Source of the DNA: Astropecten irregularis
Taxonomy: Eukaryota > Echinodermata > Asteroidea > Paxillosida > Astropectinidae
NCBI GenBank assembly: GCA_963971285.1
Contig: OZ020259.1
Coordinates: 8,246,001-8,310,000, forward strand
Length of the DNA: 64,000 nt
Direction of reading: 5' to 3'
Made by a program: the position numbers and the translations under genes. Of the stretch, positions 39,101 to 51,987 are shown in pieces (the stretch's first letter is position 1; every line of letters starts with the position of its first letter). The notes below the pieces were generated by a model. It saw nothing but the letters and a program-made list of their open reading frames with translations. It had not been told where the DNA came from and did no database searches.

Positions 39101-42100
39101 AACCTCTTCTAATCTGTCCACCTTTAAAACTATCCACCACAATTTTTTTTTTTACCGGAACAGGTGTTTGGTGAACCCTCATTAGCCATTTTAAAAGGTA
39201 TATCAATACCAATTGCATATCGGGTAGATTTCCCCCCCCCCCCTAAATTTCCGTGCGTCTTACCATTTTCATGGCAGTTTTGTTGGTGAATATCTTGTGC
39301 ACTCTCCAGGTCTTGCTGAACATGGAACCGAAGGCCAGGGAGAACCCGATAGACAGACACCATGTATTGGCCTGCAGGAAGAAACAAACACTGGTCTTGA
39401 ATGAAGGAAGTCACACTCAAATCAAATATAGTATTGTATGTGGAAAATAGGGACTAGCAAGGTAACGTCGACTTTTGTATTTGCACAGATTGCAAATTCA
39501 ATCATTGCGCTCTCTGCGCGGTAGTTTGATCTTGTTTTGTTTGTTTGTTTTCTTGCCCTTAGCTCCCCGAAGGGCGATTTATTAATACTTATATAATTAC
39601 CAATGTATCGTTATTTAATTTCTTGATAAAAACAATGTACATATCACTTACCTTGCACATCCACACAAAGGTATTTGCAGTTACCAGGGCTGAGTCCAAA
39701 CCAAGGAATATGATGGATAAGTAGGACAGAATTCCACCTATCAGTATCATGTTGTTTATGTTGGGGCTAGACATCTTTATCACACTGTGACAAATCACAT
39801 TGAAAAATCAATTTTGTGTTTTCCGTTTAAGTGCTTAAGTAACATACAAACAAAACGAAGGTTCAGTATTCTTGATTACGGAGACCATTTGGAAGAAATG
39901 TCGGCTTTGCGTGAAATTTAAACAGTTTAAGTTTTCACTTTGAAACTAAACATTGATGTTTTGGGTAATTATCAAGAGTACTAAACATATCTATAGCAGT
40001 AGACCACCAACCTACCGTACTTTCCTAAAGTGAATGTTGAATATCAAGAAGCTAATAGCTAACATCATCCCAGCTACAGCAAAGATTACACCAGTTATGA
40101 ATATTGCTGGCTGTATCGTCTGTCGGTCCTCTCTCTCGATAATAAAGTCAATTGGTGGGGACCCACCTAAAGTAAACCATAATTGAATTAAGATAAACAA
40201 AGGGCAAGGATATCAACAGCACAGGTATTAAGTTGCTGGGTTTTTTAGTTAGCACAATCGTTTCGTCACTGTATGCATCATTTATGTCAGATTTTTCTTG
40301 AAAGTCTGTGAAAGTGAACATAGAATAATTGTAAGATAATTTTAACTTGTCTTCTTGTGTAACGAGAAAATGACTTGTCTGAGCTTCAAATTTAGGGGGC
40401 CTTGGCAAAGAAAAACATATCTTGGTTTCAAAACTACGTTGCACAAAAGAAGTAAATAAGTATCGCAGGTTTGTAGGCCCTAAAACGGTTGTTCTCATTG
40501 AACAGTGGGAAGCTGGAATTCAAACTCGACAATTCCTGAGTTGCAAAAATAGGATAATTCACATAACAAGCTTAAGAGGTTGAAAACCAATGATGACTTG
40601 TCTGGATCTTTACCTTGCCAGTGGATTGGTACGTATCCCTCCCACGTAACATCCATCCCAGTCCCGACCGTGGTGTCCAGCAGTCCAACATTAACAATTT
40701 TACCATCTGCATGATGAATAAATAGAACACGGCATTGATCATATACTTGCAACGATCTTAGACAAAGAGCTGAAAAACAACATCTCATCTTTGGTAGAAA
40801 TTAACTTTTCACTGACGTACCTTGCATTTGCCTCAGAAGTATCAGTCCCTCTCTGTCGCCCGTAGAAGTGAATCGTACTGGACCCTGCCATAACAAAACA
40901 ACGTATTAAATTTAAATCTGACAAAAAGAAAACGATTGTGTTGCTCCAGGAAGGATCATAATTCTAGAAATATCAATAATTAAGCACCGCCAGCTTTCAC
41001 CGTATTGACAAAAGATAAAATTGTGTTGTTCTAATACACAAAACCACACTGAATGAGACAACAACATCAACTGCAACGGCAGCAGCAACAAAGGCGACCG
41101 CAACTAACAGAAATATAGCAACCATCTATACAAAAACCATCACGGAATGTTTATGCCCGACCTACCGTCACGCCCTCAAACGTCAGATTACTTAAAATAT
41201 CGAAGAGAATTTCCACAGTCACCGCGTCGTAATCAAAATCAGCCAGAGACCTTGGAGGATCTGGATTCAATAAAACATAATGTATAGGCAAAAACCATCA
41301 GTACGTGTTCTTGTATGTTTCAAATGAATGACTCGTCGATTCGTTTTAATAACTAGTATGTAGTTTGAAACATGATCAAATTATGGTTCTCTTTAGAAGT
41401 TTGGTGGTACGAGATGATTTGCAATTTTCCCAGTGAAATAAAAAAAATTAAACAGTTTGATTAGGCATGTCTTTGTCAGCCATAAGTCTCATTCATTATG
41501 ACCCTTTATCGATTTCAGCAAACAGTGAACATGTAGGGATGTGCAGAAACTGTTCGTTATAGTGGTCGTTCGCTATAGCAATAATGTTCAGCGTGCCTAT
41601 GGCCATTGTGTATGGAAATCGGGAGACAAGGATGAAGTTCGGTATAGCCAAATGTTCGATATAGCGATGTTCGTTTTAGTGGCGTTCCACTGTACTACAA
41701 GACAAGACCTTTTAGCGAAAACATGTTTACTGAAGCAATCTTCTGGCAATTAATTGCACAGCTCTCTCGCAGAATTCTAAATAAACACATTTATCATGTT
41801 TAAACATAAAAAAAAACACTTCTAAATGTTCACTTTTTTTTAATTAAAGTCAATACCCTTTCACGAGGCCAAAAAGATATTATTCCAATATTTTACACTA
41901 CTAACATAACATGGTCTGAAGGAGTAGGTATAATCTGTATCTGTTTACAGAGGGAACTGGGAATAGCGCATTTTCAGGGGCTTCTTGGATGCCGACTTGT
42001 GGGAATTGTGAACTTCTCTGTGCTTGCTTGCAGCTTGGAGCAGGTATGAAGTAACCATTTTGATACGATACGTTCCATAAGGATGAAGGAATGTAAAGGT

Positions 42101-45100
42101 TAAGTAGGATTTGAAACTTTTCATGGTGGAAGAACGTAACAAAGTGAGCTTGCGGAGACAACATGTAAACAAAATGTAAATGTTGACAATGCTTACAGGT
42201 ATACAAATTCCACCAAGATAAATCGGTGCCATGCAAGGCTGATTTGTCAGCTTTGGCTTCAAGAGTTTAAAGTTGGTTACCTAGTTTGGCTAGTTGCTTC
42301 TCTGCCTCATGTAGAGCTAGTGCAGCCGTCCATACTGAGTCATAGTAACAGCCTGTATACGTGAAACCTTCAAGCGTCTCGACCTTGTCCGTTCCTGCTA
42401 TAATTTGTATTCGCTCAGCCAAATCGAAAGACGTCTGGAATTGAAAGGAATAGAATTGTTCAAAACAGCCAAGTTCCAATACTGGAATTGTCTCTATTCC
42501 TCTCTTTTGGCAACCAATTGAATTCACTGCGCCTTTTTGTTTTACCAGGAGCCAAACAAATATCGACCTAACTGCAACATAAATAAGTTATAGACAAACA
42601 AGATGTGCTAGCATACACAATGGAGTCAGCTGGACTTTACTGGTTGATGCCATTGCTAAGACTTTTCAGAAGTGAACCGAGATAAAAGGTGACCTAAAAT
42701 CGAAACTCATTTGAAATTATTAAATTTGTATTGCTATCAAGTAAAAAAACAGGTATTAAAGTCCCGAAACTATCACTCCACTTTTCGCGACGAATAACCT
42801 TGATACGTCACACGCAGTATACAAGTCGCAAACCCACCGACCCGCGTTTTGTTCAAATCCATGGGTAAAATCCTCCATATAATGTGCACGAGCCAGGATG
42901 ATCTACTGTGTTGCCAGACTAATTGTTATGCAGGTGTCGTCAAACGCATTTTTGCATGGATCGATTCTGATTTATTTATTTATAACTATTTTTTTGGGGG
43001 GTTGGGCAAACAAAGACTGATTCTGGTATAACTTTTGGGTCCAAATGAAGAACTTACATATCAAACATATGTATGTAGTCACCATTTATGCTTTAAGCAA
43101 TAATCTGAAAGAATTTTCATCCCCTTCCCAAATTTGATTACATGTGACCTTTAAGGGAATTCCTTGCTGGTTACCTTACCATTCCTGATAATGGTGTTGG
43201 CCTATTAGTGTTGAAGGGAAGTGAATCAGCCATAACTCCGAAGGTACCCGTCACTGCCTCCGTCATCTGTTCCGGTGTACAGTCGATCGAATCGTCTGGT
43301 TCCAGCCACCAGTTCCACTGTAGCCAGCCTAAACCATCAAAAGTCAAGCCAGATATTTACCAATGCAAGGCTGGGAAGTCCCAAACAGTGATAGGAATAT
43401 TGCTACACTATTGCATTGTATTGTTTTGTACTTCCAATAAAAAGTAATCATCAAATAAGCATAAGGGAAACTGACTGAATTGAAAGTCCTACGTTGGAAG
43501 TATCCCTAATAATCAATAACATCTTCGTTCGTTTGGCAGTCAAAAGCCATGTCACCACGCATACATCGCATCCTATTTGAGTTATCCCATGCACCCTTCT
43601 CAGGTTGCAGCATCGCTGCGCGTATCGATGAAATGATGCTTGGATATAGCAGTGTTTGCTTGGTTTAATGGCTTATGACTGCCAAACAAAAAATATATAT
43701 AATTGATTATTATGGACACCAATTAGGGACAGAGCTTGTAGAGCGACTGTAAGGTATTCAGGAGGTCGCCGGTTCAAGTCCCACTCCAGCAAGTTTTTCG
43801 TCGTAAAATGTTCAATAAATAAAAGTATTTTCCAGGTTTCCTAGCATTCTCCTGCAAACTTGATATCATTCAAATGATAATTAAATAACCAATAGGGAAA
43901 CTGACTAAACGTTTCAGTCATTGAAAGGTTAACAAAGAAAAACAAAATTAGCTGGATGCGTCCCGGCGACCTAATGAAAAATTTAAATGAATTAAAAATG
44001 CTTGGACAAAGGAGGGCCTGACTCCTCAGGCCAATCCAAGAAGACCCCATCTTGGCTTATAGACGTATCCGCAAGCTCCGAGACTTAATTGTCAGGGATG
44101 AGGTCCCACACACTAATAGTGTTTCTTCCCCCTTCCACCATGGGACATTCAAATCTACAGGTAATTCGAGATGCGTAGTCGACGAGGACCATATCTATAA
44201 GTCTGATTCTTTCAGGGCCAATACCTCTAGCCAAACGACCAAAAGGGAAGATCACCTGCACTATAATTATCTTATCTCATCTATCTCATTTCTTGCATGG
44301 TATGCACTATTCAGTATGTGGGAGAAACCAGGAACACCCTCAAGAAGCGATTCCGTGGTCACAGGTTCACAGTCAAAATTAAGAAACTTGACCCCTAGTG
44401 AGTCTCCGCTTTAATCTCTCTAACCACACTGTTTCTGATGTAGTATTGTAGTTCATGGAATTACTTGGCCACCGAAGAAACTTGGTCAGGCTCATCAGAG
44501 AGAAATAATGGATGTTATTTCTGCGTACGGTTCACGCGCATAGCATTAACATTGAGGAATTTAATAAGAAACATCATTGTTCTAGTAAAACTTGAAGTCT
44601 ATGAATGGTGGTAGTACTCAAAGAAGGTAGGTTTGCGGTGACACCATATAATCTCTTCTGTGAGATTGAGTGATTTGAGCTTGAGAGAATCATTCGGAAT
44701 CTTCTGAGGAAGGCTCGAAACGTCAAGACCCCTAATTCCAGGCATATGTATTAAGACAGAGACAGTATTTTATTTTTATTACCTTGCAAAATCCAAACGT
44801 ATTTGGCACCAAACATCCCGAGATGATATGCGGCACACAAAACCTTTCTTGCTTTGCCACTGTAGAAGGCGCCAATTATGATGCGAGCTCCCACATTCTG
44901 ATGAAAGGAATAAACGAAAACACGGACAAACTCAATAAACATGCTTCAAAATAATGCATATCTACAAACTTTATATTTTTGTCAGTCCTTGTAATTGTGG
45001 TTACCAAAATTACACGCTTTTTTCCAAATTTCCAATTTCTATTTCGTTTAAGCAACGTCGACATGACTTTAATTTAACTTCACACAGCGTCAAAAAGTCA

Positions 45101-48100
45101 CATGCAATATGATATTTCATCACCTTGACATTTTCGACCTGCGTTGTGGGATCGTCTATGAAGCTCTCAGATGCTAGGACCTCAATCCCAGCAAGCTTAG
45201 CATCCCTGGAAAGATCAGCCATGGCCTATATAAAAGATGGTAAAAGATTATGAATGAAACATCAACAATGAAAACAAGACCAAACAAAACGAACTATAAA
45301 GACATTTTAAAGTTTAATAGGCAAATCTTCAAATGAGAAAATAATTGTGCAGCATACGCCATTATATTGAGTTCGAAATACTGAGGCACAATCCGAAATA
45401 CGAATATTTTACAGTATTTTAACGCAAATTTAATAGCTCAGCTGGTTTTGATTTGGACGCTACTCCCTCTTTTTTTGTTCCCGATTCGTTTGAATGAAGT
45501 TGAAGCAAAGTCCTTTTGGGGCATTGAATATGTTTTCTTATATAATAATTTCCTACCCAAAGATTTGGGTTGAATGTGACACGTGTACAAAAGAATTAAG
45601 CAGAGTGTAAACTGGTAACATTGCAAACGGGACAAAAACCAAAAAAAAAAAGCTGTAAAGCAAGATGTTAAAAATATATTAAAAAAATGCCATCAAATGC
45701 TTTTTTTCCGCTCATTGTTTCAACAACATCTCAGCACCATCTCGATAACATGTTGGTCAAATGTTGCTTGTGTACCTGTGGGACATGTTACCAAATTTTT
45801 TTACCATAAATGTTGACAGTGTACACTCTGCTATAACTGGAGCCTTTCTGTGTTTTTTTGTTGTAATTTCTGTTTCTGTTAATTTGTTCTCTTAAAGCCG
45901 TTCGAATGTGCACAATCGATTACTGGATCTCAACTTACCAAAGAAAATATGGGAGCAGATTCTTGAATCGTAGCCACTTTCTTCCAGTTAAATTCTTTGC
46001 AGAAAGCCAACCTGCCTACATTCACCATTGATTCGCTCGGTATCAGACGGAAAAAGCGCGGGAAAAGATTGCGGTTGGAAAGGTTCGGCGAGGTTGATGA
46101 TGGCGATATCTGCAGTCAACGATAAACTTAGTCTGATTCCAGGACCCGAGAACCGTGGATATACAGTTACGAGTATAGACTGGTTCCCGTTCCCTCCGTT
46201 CTCCTTGTCTCCCAATACATTTCAAATAAATTGCAATAAATATTTGTTTCCGTTGCCCTTAACAAGACTGACTGAACGGAGGGAACGGGAACCAGTCTAT
46301 ACTCATAAGACTGCCGGAATCATTTCAACATGCGACGCAGTTCGTATTTCTCTGCCTTTGAGGGGTTAGCACTTGAATAAGGATGACAATAATAAAGACA
46401 GCTGTATTACCATGACATACTGGCAAGGCCTGTCTCCATCTTACACGCAAAGTGCGCGTAATCTTAAATAGAACAACTGTTTTGCTCATGCGTAGATCAG
46501 GAGCTTTCATTTACTGCTCGCTACCTGTTTATAGGATGCATTCGTTTAGCTCCCCCGGGTCGACACCAGTAAACCTCGTCTCCATTCAAACGCTTGTTTT
46601 GTGCAGTATAACAAGACCATTCCAAGTAAGGGCATGAACCAAGCTAAACGAATGCACCTATAGAGGTTGTTAACCGACGTCGGGAAATGACGAGTGATTG
46701 GCCGTCAAGCTATTCTTGCCCATGCCTCTATATATTGCATTGGGACGGGAACCAGTTTATCATGGATTTTTCAAGGTAGCACGTGCGTATTGGCAAGAAA
46801 ACAAGACTTTTCCCCAATGCTAATACAGTATAACGATATTTTATTGGAGCCAAGCCATGCCTCATAGACAATAAATTATATGAGTGGACAGGTGCCACCA
46901 GGCAGTGGTAATCAAGCCCTGGAAGTATGTGGTATGTGTGCGTGTGGTTTTTTTTCGGGGATGTCTTGCTTGCTAAGACATGTCGGCAGCGTGTAAGAGA
47001 AAACAAATAAACAACATTCAGGATGTGGCATTTAGTCAAAGAACAATTATTAAGGGTTACTTTTAAGGCACATTAGCTATGAAGGGATCGAAAACAACTT
47101 TTTGTTCCTACATATACGTTAGTAGTGACCTCTTCAATATTATCAGCAAGGTTAAATTTGTGGAAAGAAGGAATGAGGTCTTTGGTTTTTGAGATAATGG
47201 GCGTAAACAGTAACAAAGATGCGACTTTTCACTCGCCAGACCGGACAAAATTACAGACGGGCTGTTTTCAAGTTGGCAACAAGCGCGTAAGAAAATTGTA
47301 TTTTTTCTCGGAAACGTTTCGGATTTTTCTTATATCTTGGGTTTGAAGGACTCGGGAACATTTGCTGGAAGTCTTAAATATCACTTTGGAACAATAGAAG
47401 CTATCAAGTTGTTTTTATTCCCTTTATAGGTAACGGTATACTACCCTGAAAGTAACCAATAGCGAACTATGTGTCTTGGAATTCCCCCTTTTGAGTCCGG
47501 GTAAACTTTCTGCATACAGGGGTAGCCGGCCTATTGGATTTTGAATTTTAATGCGTAGTATACCTTCACTGCACACATTCGGACAATTAGCTATTGCTCA
47601 AACCTGTATAAGATTCCAGAAATGCGATGCTTGTGCCGTTGGCTCTGTTCCCAGCGAGCAGTAACCTCCGATGACCATGATCTTGGTTGTGCTGGTATCG
47701 CAAAGCTCCTCGTACATCCCATTCACCGCTATACCACCGTGGCACTGAGTTTAATATAATCAGAGGAGTACAGATATTACTACAATACTTGCAAAAGGTA
47801 AATGATAACGCTCTCTCTGACCAGGGAAAAGAATATGAGCCATTTGCAAGTAGTATCTGGCTCATAAACTTCTTCCATTGCACATAAACTCCCCAGTTTC
47901 AATTTCCCAGACTAAAGACTGTTGCTATATTACGTGATTCGGGGCAGGCTTACGTCAACTTTAACGCAAAACGTTCCCCCTAGCGTAGGTTTGAACAATA
48001 TAATTATAATAAAACAAATTATTATGAAATTAAAATTAATAAATAAAACAAATAAATAAAAGAAATACATGGATGATTCGGTCTTCACAGTTCCATCTAT

Positions 48101-51100
48101 ACGGTTCCAAAGGCGAGGACCAAATAATCTCAACTTGTGAATGGAATATGACACGCGGGTGAATGGTACAAAAGGATTGTTTCGGGATCGAATGCAATAA
48201 GAATATGTGTCGTGAACTGTAGTGAAGTAGGAGGAAAAAGATCGAGGGAGAAGATTATGAACGTGCTTATGTATAAAAATGTCAGTGTGACGTTTGACGT
48301 GTACGGGACATTCAAGGTATGCAGTCTAGCGAATAGAGGTGTAGTGCTGTCACTGAAATGAGAATTGGTACAAATTAAGAATGCCTTCTTCTTAGTAACA
48401 ATGAGTGAATGCAGTTTATTGTTACTGGGGCGTGCCCACATGATATTGCAGTTATTGAGGTAGGGTAAGACTAGTGTGTTGTTAAGTGTGAAATGAGTAA
48501 ATATAGGTAGAAACGACCTGGATTTGGACATTACATCGGTATTACGAGAAACGATCTTAGTTAAAGGAAATGTGTTCAGACTAAAAAGAGAAACTTCGTT
48601 GATTGAACTCGAGCAATGGGAATGTTGTCATAGAAAATCGAGTTGGTATCAGGTACACGCGTGCTGAATTTTGAAAAAAAAACATGTATTTAGTTTTGTT
48701 GGCTCTGAACCAGGAAGACACTTTCAGCATTTCAGAATTCAAAGTGTTGGCCAAAGAAGCATGATTAGAGTGAGAGTACAGGATTGTAGTATCATCTGCC
48801 CAACATATGAATTGGAGAAGGGATGAAGAATAATGCAAATATCAAATATCAAATCAATTCGTTAAGGGTGGGTTTTTTCTTACGTTGGTAGCATACCGAA
48901 ACAAAATTTTTCACAGATTTACAAATAAGTTAGCAGCTTATGGGTCTGGGAGTTTTCACAGGTGGCTGTTACTGTATGTTCCTTGATATTTTTGCTCATG
49001 AATCGGCATTTTTTAGACTAAAACCAAACCATATTTTGATGCATAAAACTATTTCAATCCAATCGAGCAAAGGGTAAATAGAATAGAAGTGTCACGTGAC
49101 GTCAATTCATTTTCGTAGATACATTAGTTAGTTTGCACCAAATAGAATGTAAAGTTACTTCCAATCGTGAGTGTGAAATTTGCCTGTTCAATGGCTTATC
49201 ACGTGACACTGAATGATGTCAGTGATATATATCAACATAGTACTTTCCGACTTGCACACATTCTACGTTTCAACCAAATCGGAACATAGGTTTGTTCACA
49301 ATTGGCGTGTAAACTTTGCACATTTCAGGCAGTCTGTGACACGTTATGACTTCATGATGACTGAAAACTGCGGCATACATTTAACTCATAGGGACTTTTT
49401 ATTTAGTTTAAATCAAATCAACTGTTCAAACGTGACAAACTGGAGATTGCAAATGTGTTGAGGCCATATGACCTTTTTAAACAAAAAGGAAGGGAAACTA
49501 CATTGTTTTTGGTATTGCCATGTGGCTTCATCATTATAACTGTGTTTAGGACAAAAAGCAATACATTTCCTTTCGTTAATCAACACGTAAAGCACAACAA
49601 TTCACATATTTTAAGTTGTGTACAAATGGTCCGCACTTCAACTGTTACCGGAAATTGAAGTTTTGTAATAGAAGGATTTTGGTACGAAAAACTCACTCAC
49701 TCACTCAGAGAAATTCCAAGGCCTCCTGAAAACGTAGATGGTGACGTTATGCCGGCTGTATAGCGCTATTGCATCTTGACATGTTTTTTTGTGAATTTTG
49801 AAATAGAGCCTATAGGACCTTAACCAGAAGTTATGATATTATAAAGGTAACATTACTTAAATATTCAACTTACCTGGTAAGTACATTTTAGTTGGTAAAC
49901 ATTGCAAAATATTTACATGTTGCGCATCGACTTCGGTAATTAATCAGTCAAACAATTGACTGTTTTGGATATGGATATGGATATGCCATCGTTTAAAGGA
50001 CAATTGATCTCATACGTAACTGTTAATCCTGAAAACAAAGTGGTTGTTCCCACCAGCACATGCTTAGTTAATTGCAAATTCCGTTTAACTCGACACATAA
50101 TGAAAACATGATTGCGAAGAATTGCGCGAATTCTACGTATAAGGGACTTTGTTGGGACCAAGTTAAAAGACCAAGGTGGGTGTCAAAACCTGTACTGAGT
50201 CTATGTGACGTCATGTCCATAGTTTTTGCCTGTCGTCATGACGTGCAAAAACGTAGACATCTATGTCTGTTAACACAGAACAAACTGCTTTTTCGAGATA
50301 TCCATAATATGGATTCTTGACAACAATGTCACAAAGAAAGACCTAACCATGACTTTGGTCAAAATAACCGACTTACTTTTTCAAGCGATATTTGTAAAAA
50401 ATTTTTTTAATAATGAACCTTATTTGCATGTAAATTAACACTTGATTAGATCATGATGACTCGATACATGCAACAAACATAGACCATGTTGTGCCGTATA
50501 CGGCCACAGAATGCCATGTGACATAATACTGGCATGTATAGTATTATATGGCCCGCGTCATTGCAGAGGTACGACAGGGTTCAGAGTAAAGTGTTCATCA
50601 TAGGTTGTGACCCTGATGAATTTTTTTAAGCAAACAAATTTTTAGTCTCTTGATGTTTGTTTATTTCCAAATATCTGTCACTCGAATTGACTCAAGTTAT
50701 AATTGACTCGACATTCTTCACCCAATGACTCGACTCGACTCTAGTCACTAATATCATTTTGATTATTCGCACACTGCCTCGTGACAGATATATTTATATC
50801 AGATGTCATCCATCTTGCACCGTTCTTTCTCTTTACTGCTCTAGTCAAAACTGTTGACTTGTTGGACAAATTTAATATAATTTGTGAAACATTCTTGTTG
50901 GGTTTCTTGTTATTTGCTTGTCTTAACTTTAGCGCCTCAGAATAGATTCCCTTTACAAATGATAATTATCATTTTGATAGCAATTCTGCAATGCTCTTAC
51001 ATTACTTGAATTAGCGTATAATTTTGTCCATTTAACGAGAACATAATGAACATAGTGGTTTGAATCTGCATCATACAATAATCTGAAAAGGACATTTCTG

Positions 51101-51356
51101 AAAAGAACAAATCGTAAGTTCTTACCGCTGAATCCTTCAATGCGATGTCCAGTTCATAGCCCGGTAGGATATATGGGTCGGCGTTGATGTCCTCGATAGC
51201 CATCTCAGTGGCTGGCCCAAGAGTCCTGTTATCGCTGTCCGATCCAGTCAGGGGAAGCAAGCCGATTAAGTAGAGCTTGGTGGTGTTGGACTGGCAGTCA
51301 CCCAGGATGAAACAGACGGTCCACAGCAAAATGTGCAGCTTGATCATGGTCTCCAT
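36110..51356 (-). CDS. GABBR2-like: GABA-B receptor subunit 2-like, gene C (complete)
   Basis: Complete 18-exon class C GPCR, 794 aa. Exons in transcript order: 51126-51356, 47604-47744, 45939-46109, 45124-45225, 44783-44897, 43180-43328, 42281-42434, 41166-41260, 40821-40884, 40614-40706, 40016-40166, 39652-39784, 39264-39371, 38780-38902, 38237-38420, 36744-36892, 36350-36505, 36110-36175. Residues 1-19 form a signal peptide (METMIKLHILLW...), about 20-460 the Venus-flytrap domain, and TM1-TM7 run from about 462 to 720. A coiled coil at about 745-770 has I/L/I/L/L at the heptad core positions, and the tail ends HLDY. TM2-TM3 motifs (KMSSPNINN, KTWRVH) and WETRKVTIPALNDSKYIG are those of GABBR2. 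Exon 1 is 4 codons and exon 7 one codon shorter than in B; otherwise sizes and phases agree except for the last exon. The tail is much shorter than in vertebrate GABBR2. Of the GABBR1 GABA contacts, Ser246 and Tyr366 have equivalents but Ser269, His286 and Glu465 do not. Confidence 0.93.
36965..37240 (+). mobile_element. LINE 3' end fragment, clade unresolved
   Basis: GHRARGRPTIAGDVKNYAGV and STSDLAGSIENWTDWKRR match the common C-terminal tail of non-LTR reverse transcriptase proteins (GRP..Y.DVL...G..S...LA....DRD.W). Some 70 bp after exon 16 of gene C in coordinate order, within intron 15, antisense. Confidence 0.55.
37309..37716. mobile_element. Long-armed MITE with 8-bp duplication (hAT-like)
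   Basis: Ends CATAGATATATAAAA-like and complement, with inverted similarity running through AGATGACGCA and TAGCTACGGC-type inner blocks. Flanked by ATAGAGAG at 37301-37308 and 37717-37724. Eight-base duplications fit hAT. It lies in gene C intron 15. Confidence 0.65.
37775..37807 (+). repeat. (ACGC)n microsatellite
   Basis: About seven ACGC units in gene C intron 15, just right of the MITE at 37309-37716. Confidence 0.85.
38995..39080 (-). other. Conserved intron-13 block, gene C copy
   Basis: On the minus strand: CAGTGTCCGTA and, further on, TACGCATGATGACCGGCCAT, about 100-180 bp before the TM4 exon. It is the best match to the gene A block. Confidence 0.6.
43520..43805 (+). mobile_element. 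Fold-back SINE copy, left head missing
   Basis: Inner inverted arms (TTTGGCAGTCAAAAGCCATG and ATGGCTTATGACTGCCAAAC) flank a spacer and are followed by a decayed tRNA-like head ending CGGTTCAAGTCCCACTCCAG. It lies in gene C intron 5, next to another fragment of the family at 43905-43985. Confidence 0.6.
43905..43985 (-). mobile_element. SINE fragment of the fold-back family
   Basis: GTCATTGAAAGGTTAACAAA followed by a decayed antisense tRNA-like head, as at the left end of the 22.2 kb element. Confidence 0.45.
44040..44740 (+). mobile_element. Penelope-like retroelement C-terminal fragment
   Basis: One frame gives TIQYVGETRNTLKKRFRGHR, the GIY-YIG endonuclease motif of Penelope-like elements, after a region with the Cys/Thr-rich spacing usual before it. 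Further on, EEARNVKTP-type sequence and a related tail follow. Broken. It lies in gene C intron 5, antisense. Confidence 0.6.
46170..46308. mobile_element. Short MITE-like element
   Basis: GAGTATAGACTGGTTCCCGT and its complement face each other about 70 bp apart, with arms of over 30 bp. A piece of an end (GGGACGGGAACCAGTTTAT) recurs near 46741. Gene C intron 2. Confidence 0.55.
46535..46662. mobile_element. Short MITE-like element
   Basis: TATAGGATGCATTCGTTTAG at the left and its near complement AGCTAAACGAATGCACCTAT at the right. Gene C intron 2. Confidence 0.45.
48060..48838 (-). mobile_element. LINE fragment, CR1/L2-like reverse transcriptase
   Basis: The minus strand reads WADDTTILYSHSNHASLANT (the catalytic ADD region), then after a gap HFTLNNTLVLPYLNNCNIMW and later LRLFGPRLWNRID, the usual order in CR1/L2-type LINEs. 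The reading frame is interrupted. It lies in the first intron of gene C, in the same orientation as the gene. Confidence 0.75.
48865..49040 (+). repeat. Repeat family R fragment
   Basis: TTTTTCACAGATTTACAAAT and GCTCATGAATCGGCATTTTT as in the 30 kb copies. Confidence 0.4.
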
Positions 51357-51438
51357 CTAGATGGCTGGCTTCTTCGTCTGGGAATGAAAACACTACCACG
51401 ACGAAATACGATGCTCCATTGGCAGGAGAAAGGTCCCG

Positions 51439-51446
51439 TATTTATA
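51439..51446 (-). promoter_or_regulatory. TATA box of gene C
   Basis: TATAAATA on the minus strand, 83 bp above the start codon of gene C, aligned with the TATA box of gene B. The intervening leader is still partly alignable with that of B. Confidence 0.7.
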
Positions 51447-51987
51447 ACCTCCTGACAGGCCAGTCCAACCTGCGGGCGTACCTCGATTGCCGTGCTTTAG
51501 GAAGATGTGCAGATGACGCGTCATCAAATGCGTAAACCCAATATGATGTGCACATAAACAAAGAGTGTAGCTTTTTTCTGTATTTCTTTCCTGTCCACCT
51601 CTTTTAAATTGGCCCTCTGGCTATTCTATCTGCTGGCATTGTAATCTTTAAAATCCGTCAAGATTGGTTATCTGGAAATTTGCTTGCGTCACCGCACATC
51701 GATTACCATTGTTCATTTAGACCCAAATGTTGACTTGACTGCAAATTTAATAACCTTTTACAAAGCAAGAGGGAATAGAAAACAAATCAATACATAAACT
51801 GTGTCAACCGATGGAAAGATTGTCACGTTGTCCACCAGTCTCTATCACATTGACTATGGGTAAGAAATGCAAATCTGAAGTCGCAATAAAAAAATATCAG
51901 AGATTCAAAACAGTGCGCAGCTTAGTTGAATAAACCAACTGTTTTATGTACTGACGCGGTACTGTTCAAAACAATTCCGGTGACTAC

